The position numbers and the translations under genes are program-made. The notes below the pieces were generated by a model that was given only the letters and a program-made list of their open reading frames with translations, was not told where the DNA came from and ran no database searches. This document shows, in pieces, positions 1 to 6,785 of a stretch of DNA of 47,765 nucleotides. This DNA comes from a bacterium (GTDB taxonomy: Bacteria > 4484-113 > JAFGCY01), in contig JADZFO010000049.1 of NCBI GenBank assembly GCA_020849855.1, forward strand, positions 1 through 47,765, written 5' to 3'. Numbering within the stretch: the first letter of the stretch is position 1; the number at the start of each line of letters is the position of its first letter.

Positions 1-1
1 C

Positions 2-124
2 ACCAGTGTGCTGGAAGGCATCAACAACCGCATCAAAGTCATCAAACGCATCGCCTATGGCTATCGCGACGACGAATACTTTTTCCTGAAGATCAAGGCC
101 GCCTTCCCCGGTGTTGGGCGATGA
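2..124 (+). CDS. 3' end of ISL3-type transposase (partial)
   Basis: This open frame enters from the left edge and stops at TGA 122-124, giving 40 residues that include LEGINNRIKVIKRIAYGYRD and a tail EYFFLKIKAAFPG. The pattern E-G-x-N-N-x-I-K-x-I-K-R-x-A-Y-G-Y/F-R-x-x-E-Y-F is the hallmark C-terminus of DDE transposases of the ISL3 family (IS204/IS1001/IS1165 group), where the Glu belongs to the catalytic DDE triad. The rest of the element lies outside the window, so it is unknown whether it is intact. The A-rich stretch just after the stop overlaps a terminator serving the opposite-strand gene. A degenerate IS right end may lie here, but I cannot define its terminal repeat. Confidence 0.75.
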   Translation, partial: TSVLEGINNRIKVIKRIAYGYRDDEYFFLKIKAAFPGVGR

Positions 125-129
125 ACCAC

Positions 130-158
130 AAAAAAGGGGCGCTGCCAGGCAGCGCCCC
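130..158 (-). terminator. Rho-independent terminator of the G5/3D gene
   Basis: A perfect 11-bp stem (GGGGCGCTGCC, plus strand 136-146, and its complement 148-158, with a single-base loop, or a slightly shorter stem with a larger loop) is followed on the minus strand by six T residues. It lies just past the stop of the leftward G5/3D gene. Confidence 0.85.
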
Positions 159-180
159 GGTCATCCTCGGCAGGGCCGCA

Positions 181-1047
181 TTAGTCCAGGATATAAACCT
201 TGACCTTGCGGCGGCCCCAGTTCAGACATTCCTTCACCGTCAGGAAACCCAGATCGATCCTGCGGCCGTTGATCGCTCCGCCGGTGTCGCCAGCCACAGC
301 ATAACCATAGTCCTCGATAAAAAGGCGCGTACCGTAGGGAATGACATCCGGGTCGATCGCCACCACGCCATAGCCAGCGATCAGGCCAATGCTGGTCTTG
401 CCGTCGGCATGGCGGCCGCAGGACCGCGGGCCCGGCTCGTAGGCCGTGGAGCTCATGGTCACGCACTTGCGGTAGTTCTGCGGCGGGATCGTATAGGTCC
501 CGGGCTTGGCCCGCTCCTCCAGGATCTGCTCCACACTGGGGCCGTATTCCTCGGGCTTGCAGGGCGTGTAAACCGCCACCACCCGGGGCTGCATCTTGCG
601 CAGCACTTCATCGCGCTGGCGGCGGCCCACTTCCTGGCCCTGCGAATAGAAGATCGTGCAGGTCGTGCGCAGCAGGCCATCCTGGCCGCTTTCCTCGATC
701 ACACAGGCGCCCTCGCCGACCCGGCGGCGCTCGACGAACTGGGTCTCGGCCGGGACCACGCGCTCGGTGACGCCGCGGGTCACGGTCAGGCCGGGCAGCG
801 CAACGGTCATGCCGTCCTTTAGCGCGCTGTCCAGCGGGGGGTCAATCGCCAGCTCTGACGGGGCGTCGATGGACAGCTCGCCGAGCAGCGCTTCCACGGT
901 CTGGGCATTACTGGTCAAAGGAATCGTCTCGTTGTCCAACTTGACCTCGATGCGCTTCTCGTCGCCTGCCGCGGATGCCGTGACTCCAAGCCCGGCCGCC
1001 AGCAGCAGTGCAACAAAGCACAGAGCGAGTAAGTTAGTAAACCTCAA
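181..1047 (-). CDS. Secreted G5 and 3D domain protein (YabE/Rpf-like)
   Basis: The protein is about 288 aa. It has a signal peptide (LLALCFVALLLAAGLGVTASA), one DUF348-like ubiquitin-fold repeat (RIEVKLDNETIPLTSNAQTV), a G5 domain (about residues 90-160, TRGVTERVVPAETQFVERR) and a C-terminal 3D domain (about 195-287) with the conserved aspartates in AIDPDVIPYGTRL, AGDTGG and IDLGF. The 3D fold resembles the MltA lytic transglycosylase active site, and the architecture matches YabE-like cell-wall proteins, so a role in peptidoglycan remodelling outside the membrane is likely. I chose TTG 1047 because AGGAGGT lies just upstream and it puts the signal peptide at the N-terminus. The longer GTG 1086 start would add a charged, non-signal extension. 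Three cysteines in and before the 3D domain may form disulfides. Confidence 0.85.
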   Translation of the reverse strand: MRFTNLLALCFVALLLAAGLGVTASAAGDEKRIEVKLDNETIPLTSNAQTVEALLGELSIDAPSELAIDPPLDSALKDGMTVALPGLTVTRGVTERVVPAETQFVERRRVGEGACVIEESGQDGLLRTTCTIFYSQGQEVGRRQRDEVLRKMQPRVVAVYTPCKPEEYGPSVEQILEERAKPGTYTIPPQNYRKCVTMSSTAYEPGPRSCGRHADGKTSIGLIAGYGVVAIDPDVIPYGTRLFIEDYGYAVAGDTGGAINGRRIDLGFLTVKECLNWGRRKVKVYILD

Positions 1048-1050
1048 AGC

Positions 1051-1058
1051 TACCTCCT
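1051..1058 (-). promoter_or_regulatory. Shine-Dalgarno deciding a TTG start
   Basis: The minus strand reads AGGAGGT followed five to six bases later by TTG. This is one of the strongest ribosome-binding sites in the window and is why the G5/3D protein is started at 1047. Confidence 0.7.
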
Positions 1059-1410
1059 GCGTCGCGGTCCGCTTGCTTCGGCGCACTGCCGTCCACGGAC
1101 CCTCTAACAGTCTTCCGGCCCCTGAGGGGATTTGGCCGGGCCGACAGGTTAGCAGAAGTCAAAGGGGATTGCAAGAATAAAGCTACATATGTGTATAGCG
1201 TACTGAAAGTGAGCCTATTCCTTTGTTGGCGGCTTTAAGCAGCCGTCTGTGACTTCTTATCGGCAGGTCGGCAGAGACTTAGTAACTGTTCCACCATTGA
1301 CCAGCCCTTAACTGGCCAGCACTGCGCCAGGGGCCAGACTGACAGGTGAGGAGCTTGATGAAGCAGGCTGAATGGAAAGAGGGCGGGCTGCACCGGCGGA
1401 CGGCAGAGAG
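1059..1410. other. Intergenic region upstream of the G5/3D gene
   Basis: No convincing gene. The part nearest the G5/3D gene is a leader of about 150 nt on the minus strand with GC-rich inverted segments (around 1125-1150, GGCC...CCCCTCAGGGGCC). It lies below a TATACA-like -10 near 1190. Related wall-protein genes in other bacteria can carry c-di-AMP (ydaO) riboswitches, but I cannot recognise that consensus here. The part near 1230 holds a small hairpin, GGCGGCTTTAAGCAGCC. Confidence 0.3.
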
Positions 1411-1446
1411 AAAAAAAGAAAAAGGGGGCGGTGTGGCCACCGCCCC
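1411..1446 (-). terminator. Strong terminator ending the structured RNA
   Basis: The stem GGGGCGGTG (1425-1433) pairs with CACCGCCCC (1438-1446) around loop TGGC. On the minus strand it is followed by a long T/C run (CTTTTTCTTTTTTTCT). No protein gene lies directly upstream on that strand, so it most likely terminates the RNA called at 1438-1680. Confidence 0.8.
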
Positions 1447-1680
1447 GGCTGTTACCAACCCTCGCTTCGGGGGAAGAAGGCGAAGGGAAGAGATAGCATC
1501 TTCAAACTGCAGCGGCTCTCTCTCCACTGCAGGGCAGGCTTTGCCAGTCTCTCCCCAGACCAGCTCCGCCTGTCGGCTTGACCCCTGCGCTGCCCTGTGG
1601 CATTCTGTGCGCTCAGGTTTCGCCTTGGCACCGGGCTTCCTGACTCCCGCGAAGCTCGCTGCCAGCCGGGAATAGGTTAA
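1438..1680 (-). ncRNA. Unidentified structured RNA, about 235 nt
   Basis: Read on the minus strand, the ends pair: CCCGGCTG (plus 1663-1670) with CAGCCGGG (plus 1444-1451). A second long-range helix follows: GCTTCG plus GGG (plus 1646-1655) with CCC plus CGAAGC (plus 1464-1473), one C-C mismatch. Inside are a 9-bp hairpin with loop AGAGAGAG (1507-1532), an 8-bp hairpin with loop GGGGAG (GCTGGTCT with AGACTGGC, two G-U pairs), and a stem capped by TGCC-ACAG-GGCA. A strong terminator follows directly. A closed multi-hairpin RNA with its own terminator and no good open frame fits a stable small RNA. I could not match the conserved cores of RNase P RNA, tmRNA or SRP RNA; 6S RNA remains possible. 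Confidence 0.4.
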
Positions 1681-1699
1681 CCCGGCATGAGCACTTGCG

Positions 1700-2090
1700 G
1701 GGATACCAAAGCCAAAATTTTCGCAGGGTACCAGTAAAAATATCGGTAGCTCCATATTTTCTTCACATTCAAGCCACTTATCGGGTTTGGAATGCCTCAT
1801 CAAACCATAGGGTTTTCAATGAGACAGCCCCTCAACGCTTACTAGTACTGTACTTAAGCTTCTTTGTTCACCAATATCATTTGACCAGGGTTTTTAAACG
1901 GAACCTATAGCCGGTGAAGGGGGTCTAAGTATAGCGTCGACCATCCCACCCACCGGTACCCCTGTATATCAGGGGTACCACTTACTTTTCTGCTGCTTTG
2001 CGGCACTTTTGAGCCTCCCTGGGCTTTACAAGAGCCTTCTAAAGACCTTACACAGCTGAGATTTGTTTGCAGGCTGCCCCCTGACACAGC
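1700..2090. other. Non-coding, AT-richer region with a perfect inverted repeat
   Basis: This stretch before gltX is visibly richer in A/T than the genes around it and has no open frame with coding character. At 1955-1979 there is a perfect 10-bp inverted repeat, GGTACCCCTG / CAGGGGTACC, with loop TATAT. It could be an operator, an attenuator or a weak terminator; no T-run follows. A GC-rich repeat CCGGC-GGC-GCCGG sits at 2092-2104. Confidence 0.5.
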
Positions 2091-2112
2091 CCCGGCGGCG
2101 CCGGTACCTTGT

Positions 2113-2118
2113 TACAAT
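2113..2118 (+). promoter_or_regulatory. -10 box of gltX, near-leaderless
   Basis: TACAAT lies nine bases before the gltX ATG and no Shine-Dalgarno intervenes, so the message probably begins at or within a few bases of the start codon. Confidence 0.55.
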
Positions 2119-2127
2119 CTCCGCCTT

Positions 2128-3693
2128 ATGTCACACCCCGAATACACTGGCCCGGTGCGCGTCCGCTTCGCGCCCTCACCCACCGGCTATCTGCATACCG
2201 GTGGCGCGCGCACTGCTCTCTTCAACTGGCTCTGGGCCCAGCAGGCCCGCCGCCGCGAGGAGGAGATCCGCGCGCTGGGCGGCGACATTGACGGCCCGGG
2301 CAGCGCCTTCATCCTGCGCATTGAGGACACCGATGAAAACCGCTCCACCGAGGCCAGCACACGCGCCATCCTGGACTCGCTGGTCTGGCTGGGCCTGAAC
2401 TGGGACGAGGGACCGGACCCTGACCCGGCGCGCTTCGGCGAGAGCATCGGCCCCTATGGGCCTTACTTCCAGTCGATGCGCGCGCCGATGCACCACCAGG
2501 TGATCCAGGAGCTGCTGCACCGCGGCCTGGCCTTCTACTGCCCGGCGACCCCCGAGGAGATGACCGGCCCCGACGGCAAGAAGCTGCTCTTCAGCCCCTA
2601 CCGCGATCTGAGCCTCGACGAGCAGATGCACCGCCTTGAGAAGGCCGAGGGCGGCCTGCCCGTGCGCCTTAAGGCCCCCCGCGATGTCGAGCTGAAATGG
2701 GACGACCTGGTGCGCGGCGAGATCAGCTTCAACAGCGAAGGCATCGGCGACATCATCATCCAGAAGAGCAACGGCAACCTGCTTTACAACTTCGCCGTGA
2801 CCTGCGACGACCGCGACATGCACGTGACCCATGTCCTGCGCGGCGAGGACCACATCAGCAATACGCCCAAGCAGCTGTTGATCTACGACGCCCTGGGCTG
2901 GCCGCGGCCGATCTTCGGCCATGTGCCGCTGATTGTCGGCATGGACCGCGCGCGGCTGAGTAAGCGCCACGGCGCGACCCGCGTGGAGGGTTATAAGGAG
3001 CTGGGCGTCCTGCCCCAGGCGCTGTTCAACTTCCTGCTGCTGATCGGCTGGGCCCCCAGCGGCAACGACGCCGAGCTGGCCAACAAGGAGCTCTTCAGTG
3101 TGGAGGAGGCGATCGCCGCCTTCAACCCGCGGGGCATCGGCAAGTCCGCCGGCGCCTTCAACACCGAGAAGCTGGAATACTTCAATGGCCTCTACCTGCG
3201 CAGCCTCAGCCCGGAGGACTTCTTCCGCGAGCTGCTGCCCTTCATCCCGGACGACTGGATCAGCGTGCGGGGCGAGGAGTATGCCGTGGCCGTCTGCGCG
3301 CTCTACCAGGAGAAACTGACCGTGCTGTCCGAGATTGACGCCAACGCCTGGTATTTCTTCCGTGACCCCAGCCCGCCCTGGGAGGCCGGCGAGACGGACT
3401 ACAACATTGATACAGTGGAAAAGCTGCTGATCGGCAACCCCGAGGCGCCCAGGATCATCAGCGAGCTGCATGCGCGCTTTGAGCAGGTCAAGGACTGGAG
3501 CGCGGCCAACCTGGAAACCCTGGTCGACGGCTTCTGCGCCGAGAGCGGCCTTGGCAAGGGCAAGGTGATGCAGCCCTGGCGCGTGGCCCTGACCGGCGAC
3601 AAGGTCAGCCCGGGCTTTTATGAGCTGCTGCACCTGCTGGGCCAGGAGACGACGCTGCGCCGCGGCGGCTGGTGGAAGCAGCGCCTTTCTTAA
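2128..3693 (+). CDS. gltX: Glutamyl-tRNA synthetase
   Basis: The enzyme charges tRNA-Glu (or tRNA-Gln in a non-discriminating form) with glutamate in the cytosol. At 521 aa it is slightly longer than the typical 470-500 aa of bacterial GluRS. The class I HIGH-type motif appears as APSPTGYLHTGG (residues 15-26) and the KMSKS-type loop as LSKRHGA (277-283). Between them sit GRE-like ALRIEDTDENR features and the MHVTHVLRGEDHISNTPKQ block typical of GluRS. The C-terminal half (about 330-521) is the helical anticodon-binding region. The stop codon TAA at 3691-3693 is the first unit of a heptanucleotide tandem array, an odd arrangement described separately. The gene stands alone, with its own promoter. 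Confidence 0.97.
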   Translation: MSHPEYTGPVRVRFAPSPTGYLHTGGARTALFNWLWAQQARRREEEIRALGGDIDGPGSAFILRIEDTDENRSTEASTRAILDSLVWLGLNWDEGPDPDPARFGESIGPYGPYFQSMRAPMHHQVIQELLHRGLAFYCPATPEEMTGPDGKKLLFSPYRDLSLDEQMHRLEKAEGGLPVRLKAPRDVELKWDDLVRGEISFNSEGIGDIIIQKSNGNLLYNFAVTCDDRDMHVTHVLRGEDHISNTPKQLLIYDALGWPRPIFGHVPLIVGMDRARLSKRHGATRVEGYKELGVLPQALFNFLLLIGWAPSGNDAELANKELFSVEEAIAAFNPRGIGKSAGAFNTEKLEYFNGLYLRSLSPEDFFRELLPFIPDDWISVRGEEYAVAVCALYQEKLTVLSEIDANAWYFFRDPSPPWEAGETDYNIDTVEKLLIGNPEAPRIISELHARFEQVKDWSAANLETLVDGFCAESGLGKGKVMQPWRVALTGDKVSPGFYELLHLLGQETTLRRGGWWKQRLS

Positions 3694-3753
3694 TGGCTAA
3701 TGGCTAATGGCTAATGGCTAATGGCTAATGGCTAATGGCTAATGGCTAATGGC
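3691..3753 (+). repeat. Nine-copy TAATGGC tandem array at the gltX stop
   Basis: Exactly nine consecutive copies of the heptamer TAATGGC (63 nt, no mismatches). The first TAA is the gltX stop codon. Because seven is not a multiple of three, the array has stops in every forward frame, and every unit holds an overlapping stop-start TAATG. Perfect short tandem repeats are prone to slippage, so copy number is likely to vary between strains. Confidence 0.95.
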
Positions 3754-3761
3754 AGATGTAG

Positions 3762-3780
3762 GGGCGCGTGGAGCGCGCCC
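3762..3780 (+). terminator. GC-rich hairpin after gltX
   Basis: GGGCGCG (3762-3768) pairs with CGCGCCC (3774-3780) around TGGAG. There is no T-run, so it is at best a weak or Rho-assisted terminator for gltX. Confidence 0.4.
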
Positions 3781-3920
3781 GCGGTGGCAGATCTGAGCTG
3801 ATACATCAAAGGCTCCGCAGCGCCGGTCGCAGCAGGCTTTCATTGGGAACGCCAGCTGCTGTACATCCACACTGGCGTGGCCCTTATTATTGAGCCATCC
3901 TCTGGGAGGCCGTCCAAACA

Positions 3921-4628
3921 ATGTTGCCGCCGCGTCTGTTGGCAGAGCTAGAGTCAAGGGTGCAGTCAACAGTTGCGCTCTATTGGCTGGTGGTTGTTCT
4001 GGCTTGTATTTCCCTCTGCCCCTTGCTGGCTTCGCTGCTTCGCCTGATGATCTGGTTCCTTAATGCGCTCGACCCTAACATACTGGATGAGCAGCCTGGC
4101 GACCTGCCCTTTGGCGGCCCCGTCGTCTGGTACAGCGCCGGACTGCTGCTCGCTCTGCTGGCGATGGGCTGGGCGCTGGCCTATTCGCTTTCGCAGAAAA
4201 GTGTCACCCGCCGCGACCTGCAGGACCATGTCTTGCTCTGTTCCTTCGCAGACGAGCAGTACGAATTGGCCGTCAATGCACTTAAACAGGAGCGCTCCAA
4301 TCGCAAGCTTGTCGCTGCGCTACCACGGAAGGATCTCTTCGCCAAGCTGCAGCACTTTGCGATGAACTATCGGGACTACAAGTATCTGGCTGGAGACCGC
4401 CGCGAGCTGCCGCTGACGAACTTCGTTGAGGCCCAGCCAGCCCTGGATTGCGGCCTGGCACTGTTGGCTAACCTGGCAGCTTTCAACTTTGTCGGAGTGG
4501 CAGTGGCAGGCCCGATCCTGCTGCGCATCCTGCTGATCTACCCACGGCTCTCTGCCATCATGCTAGCGGTGATTGAGGAGCTTCGAAGCGGCGGCGCGCA
4601 CGACGCAGGACACCGTGACGATTCCTGA
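3921..4628 (+). CDS. Hypothetical membrane protein, three helices
   Basis: I do not recognise this 235-aa protein. It has a short N-terminal cytosolic stretch, a helix at about 20-46 (YWLVVVLACISLCPLLASLL), a second at about 70-94 (WYSAGLLLALLAMGWALAYSL), a soluble charged segment (about 95-170) and a third helix near 185-212 (FNFVGVAVAGPILLRILLIY). A GGGAGG about 11 nt before ATG 3921 supports the start. The soluble part has no visible catalytic motif. It lies between gltX and an opposite-strand membrane gene and shows no operon partner. Integrity and membrane topology look convincing; function is unknown. Confidence 0.6.
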   Translation: MLPPRLLAELESRVQSTVALYWLVVVLACISLCPLLASLLRLMIWFLNALDPNILDEQPGDLPFGGPVVWYSAGLLLALLAMGWALAYSLSQKSVTRRDLQDHVLLCSFADEQYELAVNALKQERSNRKLVAALPRKDLFAKLQHFAMNYRDYKYLAGDRRELPLTNFVEAQPALDCGLALLANLAAFNFVGVAVAGPILLRILLIYPRLSAIMLAVIEELRSGGAHDAGHRDDS

Positions 4629-4767
4629 GTAGCAACGCGCCCTGTCCGCGTGGTTTCCTCCGGGAGCGAAAGGCTATGCCTGGCGTACTGCGCCAGCCCT
4701 GGCCGGCGTCCCATGAAGACTGCCGGCTGAGAACCGCGCTACCAGTAATGAATCGTCCGAGCCCGGC

Positions 4768-4974
4768 CTATCCTGTCTGGCGCTTGTTGCGCAGCATGAC
4801 CGTGAACAACGCGATGACAAGGCCCATGGTGGCGAAGCCGAAGAGTACCTGCAGCATGAGCATTGCCGGGCGAGCCTCGCTGAAGCGCTGCTGCAGAAAG
4901 GCCACCAGCAGGGTCAGCAGCATGGATGACGCGGCGGCGATGCGCAGGGGCAGGGTGCGGCGATAAGGTGACAC
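4768..4974 (-). CDS. Small two-helix membrane protein, leaderless GTG start
   Basis: A 68-aa protein with two hydrophobic segments (about residues 10-26, LRIAAASSMLLTLLVAFL, and about 37-59, AMLMLQVLFGFATMGLVIALF) separated by a short charged loop. It ends in a basic tail, RNKRQTG. I do not recognise a family. The case for a real gene is the promoter: TAAAAT lies exactly six bases before the GTG start, the same spacing seen for other genes in this window. The overlapping plus-strand frame lacks such a signal and looks like a shadow. No operon partner is visible. Confidence 0.6.
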   Translation of the reverse strand: MSPYRRTLPLRIAAASSMLLTLLVAFLQQRFSEARPAMLMLQVLFGFATMGLVIALFTVMLRNKRQTG

Positions 4975-4980
4975 CAGCAG

Positions 4981-4986
4981 ATTTTA
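4981..4986 (-). promoter_or_regulatory. -10 box of the leaderless small membrane protein
   Basis: The minus strand reads TAAAAT-CTGCTG-GTG, a six-base gap from -10 box to start codon with no ribosome-binding site. Confidence 0.5.
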
Positions 4987-5091
4987 GCGCTGGCCTCCGC
5001 GGCCGGAGCGGCTGCCGGGTAGCACAGCAGACCCCTGCGCAGCTGCCATTGCAAATGGCAGCGCAGGCAGGAGATCAAGCAGGCAAAGCAA

Positions 5092-5115
5092 AGCGCCAGC
5101 CCGCAGGCTGGCGCT
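5092..5115 (-). terminator. Terminator of the 5149-5550 lipoprotein gene
   Basis: A perfect 10-bp stem, AGCGCCAGCC (5092-5101) with GGCTGGCGCT (5106-5115), loop CGCA. On the minus strand it is followed by TTTGCTTTGCC. A separate 9-bp repeat, GCTGCCATT / AATGGCAGC, lies at 5042-5062. Confidence 0.65.
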
Positions 5116-5148
5116 GTTGAAACCGATGCAGCCAGCAAGCGCAGCGCT

Positions 5149-5550
5149 CTAGAAGTCGAAGCTCTTGCGGTGGGCCGAGAAGGTGAAACTGCGGGTGCCG
5201 CCGCCGCCGGTCAGGGTCTTGGTGCCGGAGCCGACGATGCGGCCGTTGTCCGCGCCGGTATAAAAGCCGTCCGCCACGATCTGGCCGTCGTCGGCGTTGA
5301 AGACCCAGTGCACCGCGTTGCCGCTGGTGGTCAGGGTGCTGAGGTCGCCGTTGATATTGCCGGTCCAGGTGGCGCTGGCGCCGCCGGAGATCTTCATCTC
5401 GAAGTCGGTGTCGTTACCGCTGGCGTAGTCATTGGTCCAGTCCCAGGTGCCGCCGATGTCGATGCCGTCAATGTTATTGCCGCCGCCCTTGCAGGCGCCA
5501 AGCGCCAGGACCAGCAGCAGGATCGCGGCCAGGCTGAGGATGCGAGTCAT
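5149..5550 (-). CDS. Small hypothetical lipoprotein
   Basis: This 133-aa protein starts with a classic lipoprotein signal, MTRILSLAAILLLVLALGAC, with lipobox L-A-L-G-A-C and predicted lipidated Cys20. The mature part is rich in Gly, Thr, Asp and Trp (GGTWDWTNDY, ATWTGNINGD) and alternates polar and hydrophobic residues. This suggests an all-beta fold of about 110 residues, comparable to lipocalin-like or META-type domains, but I cannot assign a family. ATG 5550 has AGGAGGG upstream and a TATAAT -10 box at 5581-5586. It is a single-gene unit closed by its own terminator and lies divergent from acyP. Confidence 0.8.
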   Translation of the reverse strand: MTRILSLAAILLLVLALGACKGGGNNIDGIDIGGTWDWTNDYASGNDTDFEMKISGGASATWTGNINGDLSTLTTSGNAVHWVFNADDGQIVADGFYTGADNGRIVGSGTKTLTGGGGTRSFTFSAHRKSFDF

Positions 5551-5580
5551 TGTCTATCCCTCCTACAGTGGATCGTAGCC

Positions 5581-5586
5581 ATTATA
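5581..5586 (-). promoter_or_regulatory. -10 box of the small lipoprotein gene
   Basis: TATAAT on the minus strand, about 30 nt before ATG 5550. The short leader carries AGGAGGG, so this gene is not leaderless. Confidence 0.55.
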
Positions 5587-5651
5587 GCGATGCCAGGGCG
5601 GCCCGATCTGTTCATTCCGGTGCAGGCATCGGCCCGGCCAGGCCGGCTGGT

Positions 5652-5657
5652 TATAAT
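5652..5657 (+). promoter_or_regulatory. -10 box of leaderless acyP
   Basis: TATAAT followed by CCGCC and then ATG 5663. The five-base gap leaves no room for a ribosome-binding site. Confidence 0.6.
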
Positions 5658-5662
5658 CCGCC

Positions 5663-5977
5663 ATGCCGTCTTTACCCGAGGCCCTGCCCGGCGCTGAGCT
5701 GCACAGCTGGCGCGTGCGCGTCAGCGGGCGGGTGCAGGGCGTTTACTTCCGCGCCTGGACCCAGGACACGGCCCGCCGCCTGGGCATCCGCGGCTGGGTG
5801 CGCAACGAGCCCGACGGCTCAGTGCTGGCCCTGCTGCAGCATGAGCTGCAGGCGCAGCTGGCCGAGATGGAGCGCCAGATGCGTTCCGGCCCGCCGGCGG
5901 CCGCCGTGCTGAACCTGGAGCGCGAGGAGCTGGCGGACTGCAGCGAGCGCTGCAGCGGCTTTGAAGTGCGGCGCTGA
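5663..5977 (+). CDS. acyP: Acylphosphatase
   Basis: This small cytosolic enzyme hydrolyses acyl phosphates such as acetyl phosphate or 1,3-bisphosphoglycerate. The protein is 104 aa (family usually 90-100). The signature GRVQGVYFR ends in the phosphate-binding Arg30, and the catalytic Asn is N48 in GWVRNEPDGSV. The remaining fold elements (ARRLGIRGWV, VLALLQHE) are in order. A TATAAT box five bases before the ATG marks a leaderless message. The gene faces the Cys-rich pair and shares a bidirectional terminator with it. There are no unusual residues, and identification is secure. Confidence 0.95.
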   Translation: MPSLPEALPGAELHSWRVRVSGRVQGVYFRAWTQDTARRLGIRGWVRNEPDGSVLALLQHELQAQLAEMERQMRSGPPAAAVLNLEREELADCSERCSGFEVRR

Positions 5978-5991
5978 AAGAGCGCAAACAA

Positions 5992-6015
5992 AAGGGGCGG
6001 GTTGCCCCGCCCCTT
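5992..6015. terminator. Bidirectional terminator between acyP and the Cys-rich genes
   Basis: AAGGGGCGGG (5992-6001) pairs perfectly with CCCGCCCCTT (6006-6015) around loop TTGC. On the minus strand it is followed by TTGTTTGCG after the stem T residues; on the plus strand by GTTCTCT. It probably serves the minus-strand Cys-rich genes best and acyP as well. Confidence 0.75.
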
Positions 6016-6061
6016 GTTCTCTACCTTGGGAGTAGCCCGCCCTGAGGCGGGGTGCCAGAGC

Positions 6062-6745
6062 TTAGGCGCTGTGGCGGCTGGTGCCCGGACGGCCAGCATC
6101 GCTGTCGCCGAGGCAGGGGTTCGGGAACTCGCAGATCACCTTCGGGCAGCACTTGCGGCAGGTCTTCTTCTCGCAGCAGGAACCGCACTTGGGCTTGCAG
6201 GAGCCGCACTTGGACTCGCACTTGCTCTTGCAGGGGCTGCACTTGGACTTGCAGCAGCTCTTCTTGCAGCCGGTCTCGCACTTGGGCTTGCAGCAGCTCT
6301 TCTCGCACTTGGGCTTGCAGCACTTGGGCTTGCAGGAGCCGCACTTGCTTTCGCACTTGCTCTTGCAGCAGCTCTTCTCGCACTTGGGCTTGCAGCACTT
6401 GGGCTTGGCGCAGCAGCTCTTCTTGCAGCCGGTGTCGCACTTGCTCTTGCAGCAGCTCTTCTTGCAGCCGGTCTCGCACTTGGGCTTGCAGCAGCTCTTC
6501 TTGCAGCCAGTCTCGCACTTGGGCTTGCAGCAGGCGCTCTTCACGCACTTGTTGCACTTGTCCTTGCAGGGGCTGCAGCTGTTGCACTTGCTCTTGCAAC
6601 CGCACTTGTCGCCGCCGCACTTACCGCAGTGATAAACCGCGATATCAGTGACGGGGTTGCTGATCTCCGCCGCGTTAGCGGTGGTACACAGCACGAGGCC
6701 GCCCGCAAGGACCGCCGCGATAAACGTCAAAAGCTTCGTCATCAC
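6062..6745 (-). CDS. Secreted Cys-Lys repeat protein 1
   Basis: A 227-aa protein with a signal peptide (about residues 1-25, LLTFIAAVLAGGLVLCTTANA). The mature region holds about 53 cysteines by my count, in units such as CCKPKCETGCKKS (13 residues) alternating with CCKPKCEKS and CKSKCESKCGSCKPK. Cysteines fall mostly every fourth residue, with Lys, Ser, Pro or Glu between. The end (CEFPNPCLGDSDAGRPGTSRHSA) is cysteine-poor. High Cys and Lys with no aromatic residues in the core could mean metal binding (metallothionein-like) or, after export, a disulfide-cross-linked surface layer. I recognise no family. It follows the related gene at 6786-7565 after a 40-bp gap with TTAGGAG before the ATG, so the two are probably co-transcribed. 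Confidence 0.85.
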   Translation of the reverse strand: MMTKLLTFIAAVLAGGLVLCTTANAAEISNPVTDIAVYHCGKCGGDKCGCKSKCNSCSPCKDKCNKCVKSACCKPKCETGCKKSCCKPKCETGCKKSCCKSKCDTGCKKSCCAKPKCCKPKCEKSCCKSKCESKCGSCKPKCCKPKCEKSCCKPKCETGCKKSCCKSKCSPCKSKCESKCGSCKPKCGSCCEKKTCRKCCPKVICEFPNPCLGDSDAGRPGTSRHSA

Positions 6746-6785
6746 ACAACTCCTAACATGGATATGGCGTTAACTCGCGGCAGGA

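Noticed and set aside
1047..1200. ydaO-type (c-di-AMP) riboswitch before the G5/3D gene
   Set aside because: The gene type and long leader make it plausible, but I cannot find the conserved ydaO sequence elements.
1438..1680. RNase P RNA, tmRNA or SRP RNA
   Set aside because: None of the conserved core strings (GAGGAAAGTCC and ACAGAA...GGCTTA; alanine-tRNA-like ends with a tag frame; GGAAGGAAGCAGCC) is present.
1279..1803. A 174-codon minus-strand frame over the structured RNA region
   Set aside because: It crosses the strong terminator at 1411-1446 and shows no coding pattern; RNA structure explains the region better.
3691..3753. CRISPR array
   Set aside because: Units are seven bases with no spacers, and there are no cas genes in the window.
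4676..4966. A 96-codon plus-strand frame opposite the small membrane protein
   Set aside because: It is basic, low in hydrophobicity and without promoter or ribosome-binding site, while the minus-strand frame has membrane helices and a leaderless promoter.
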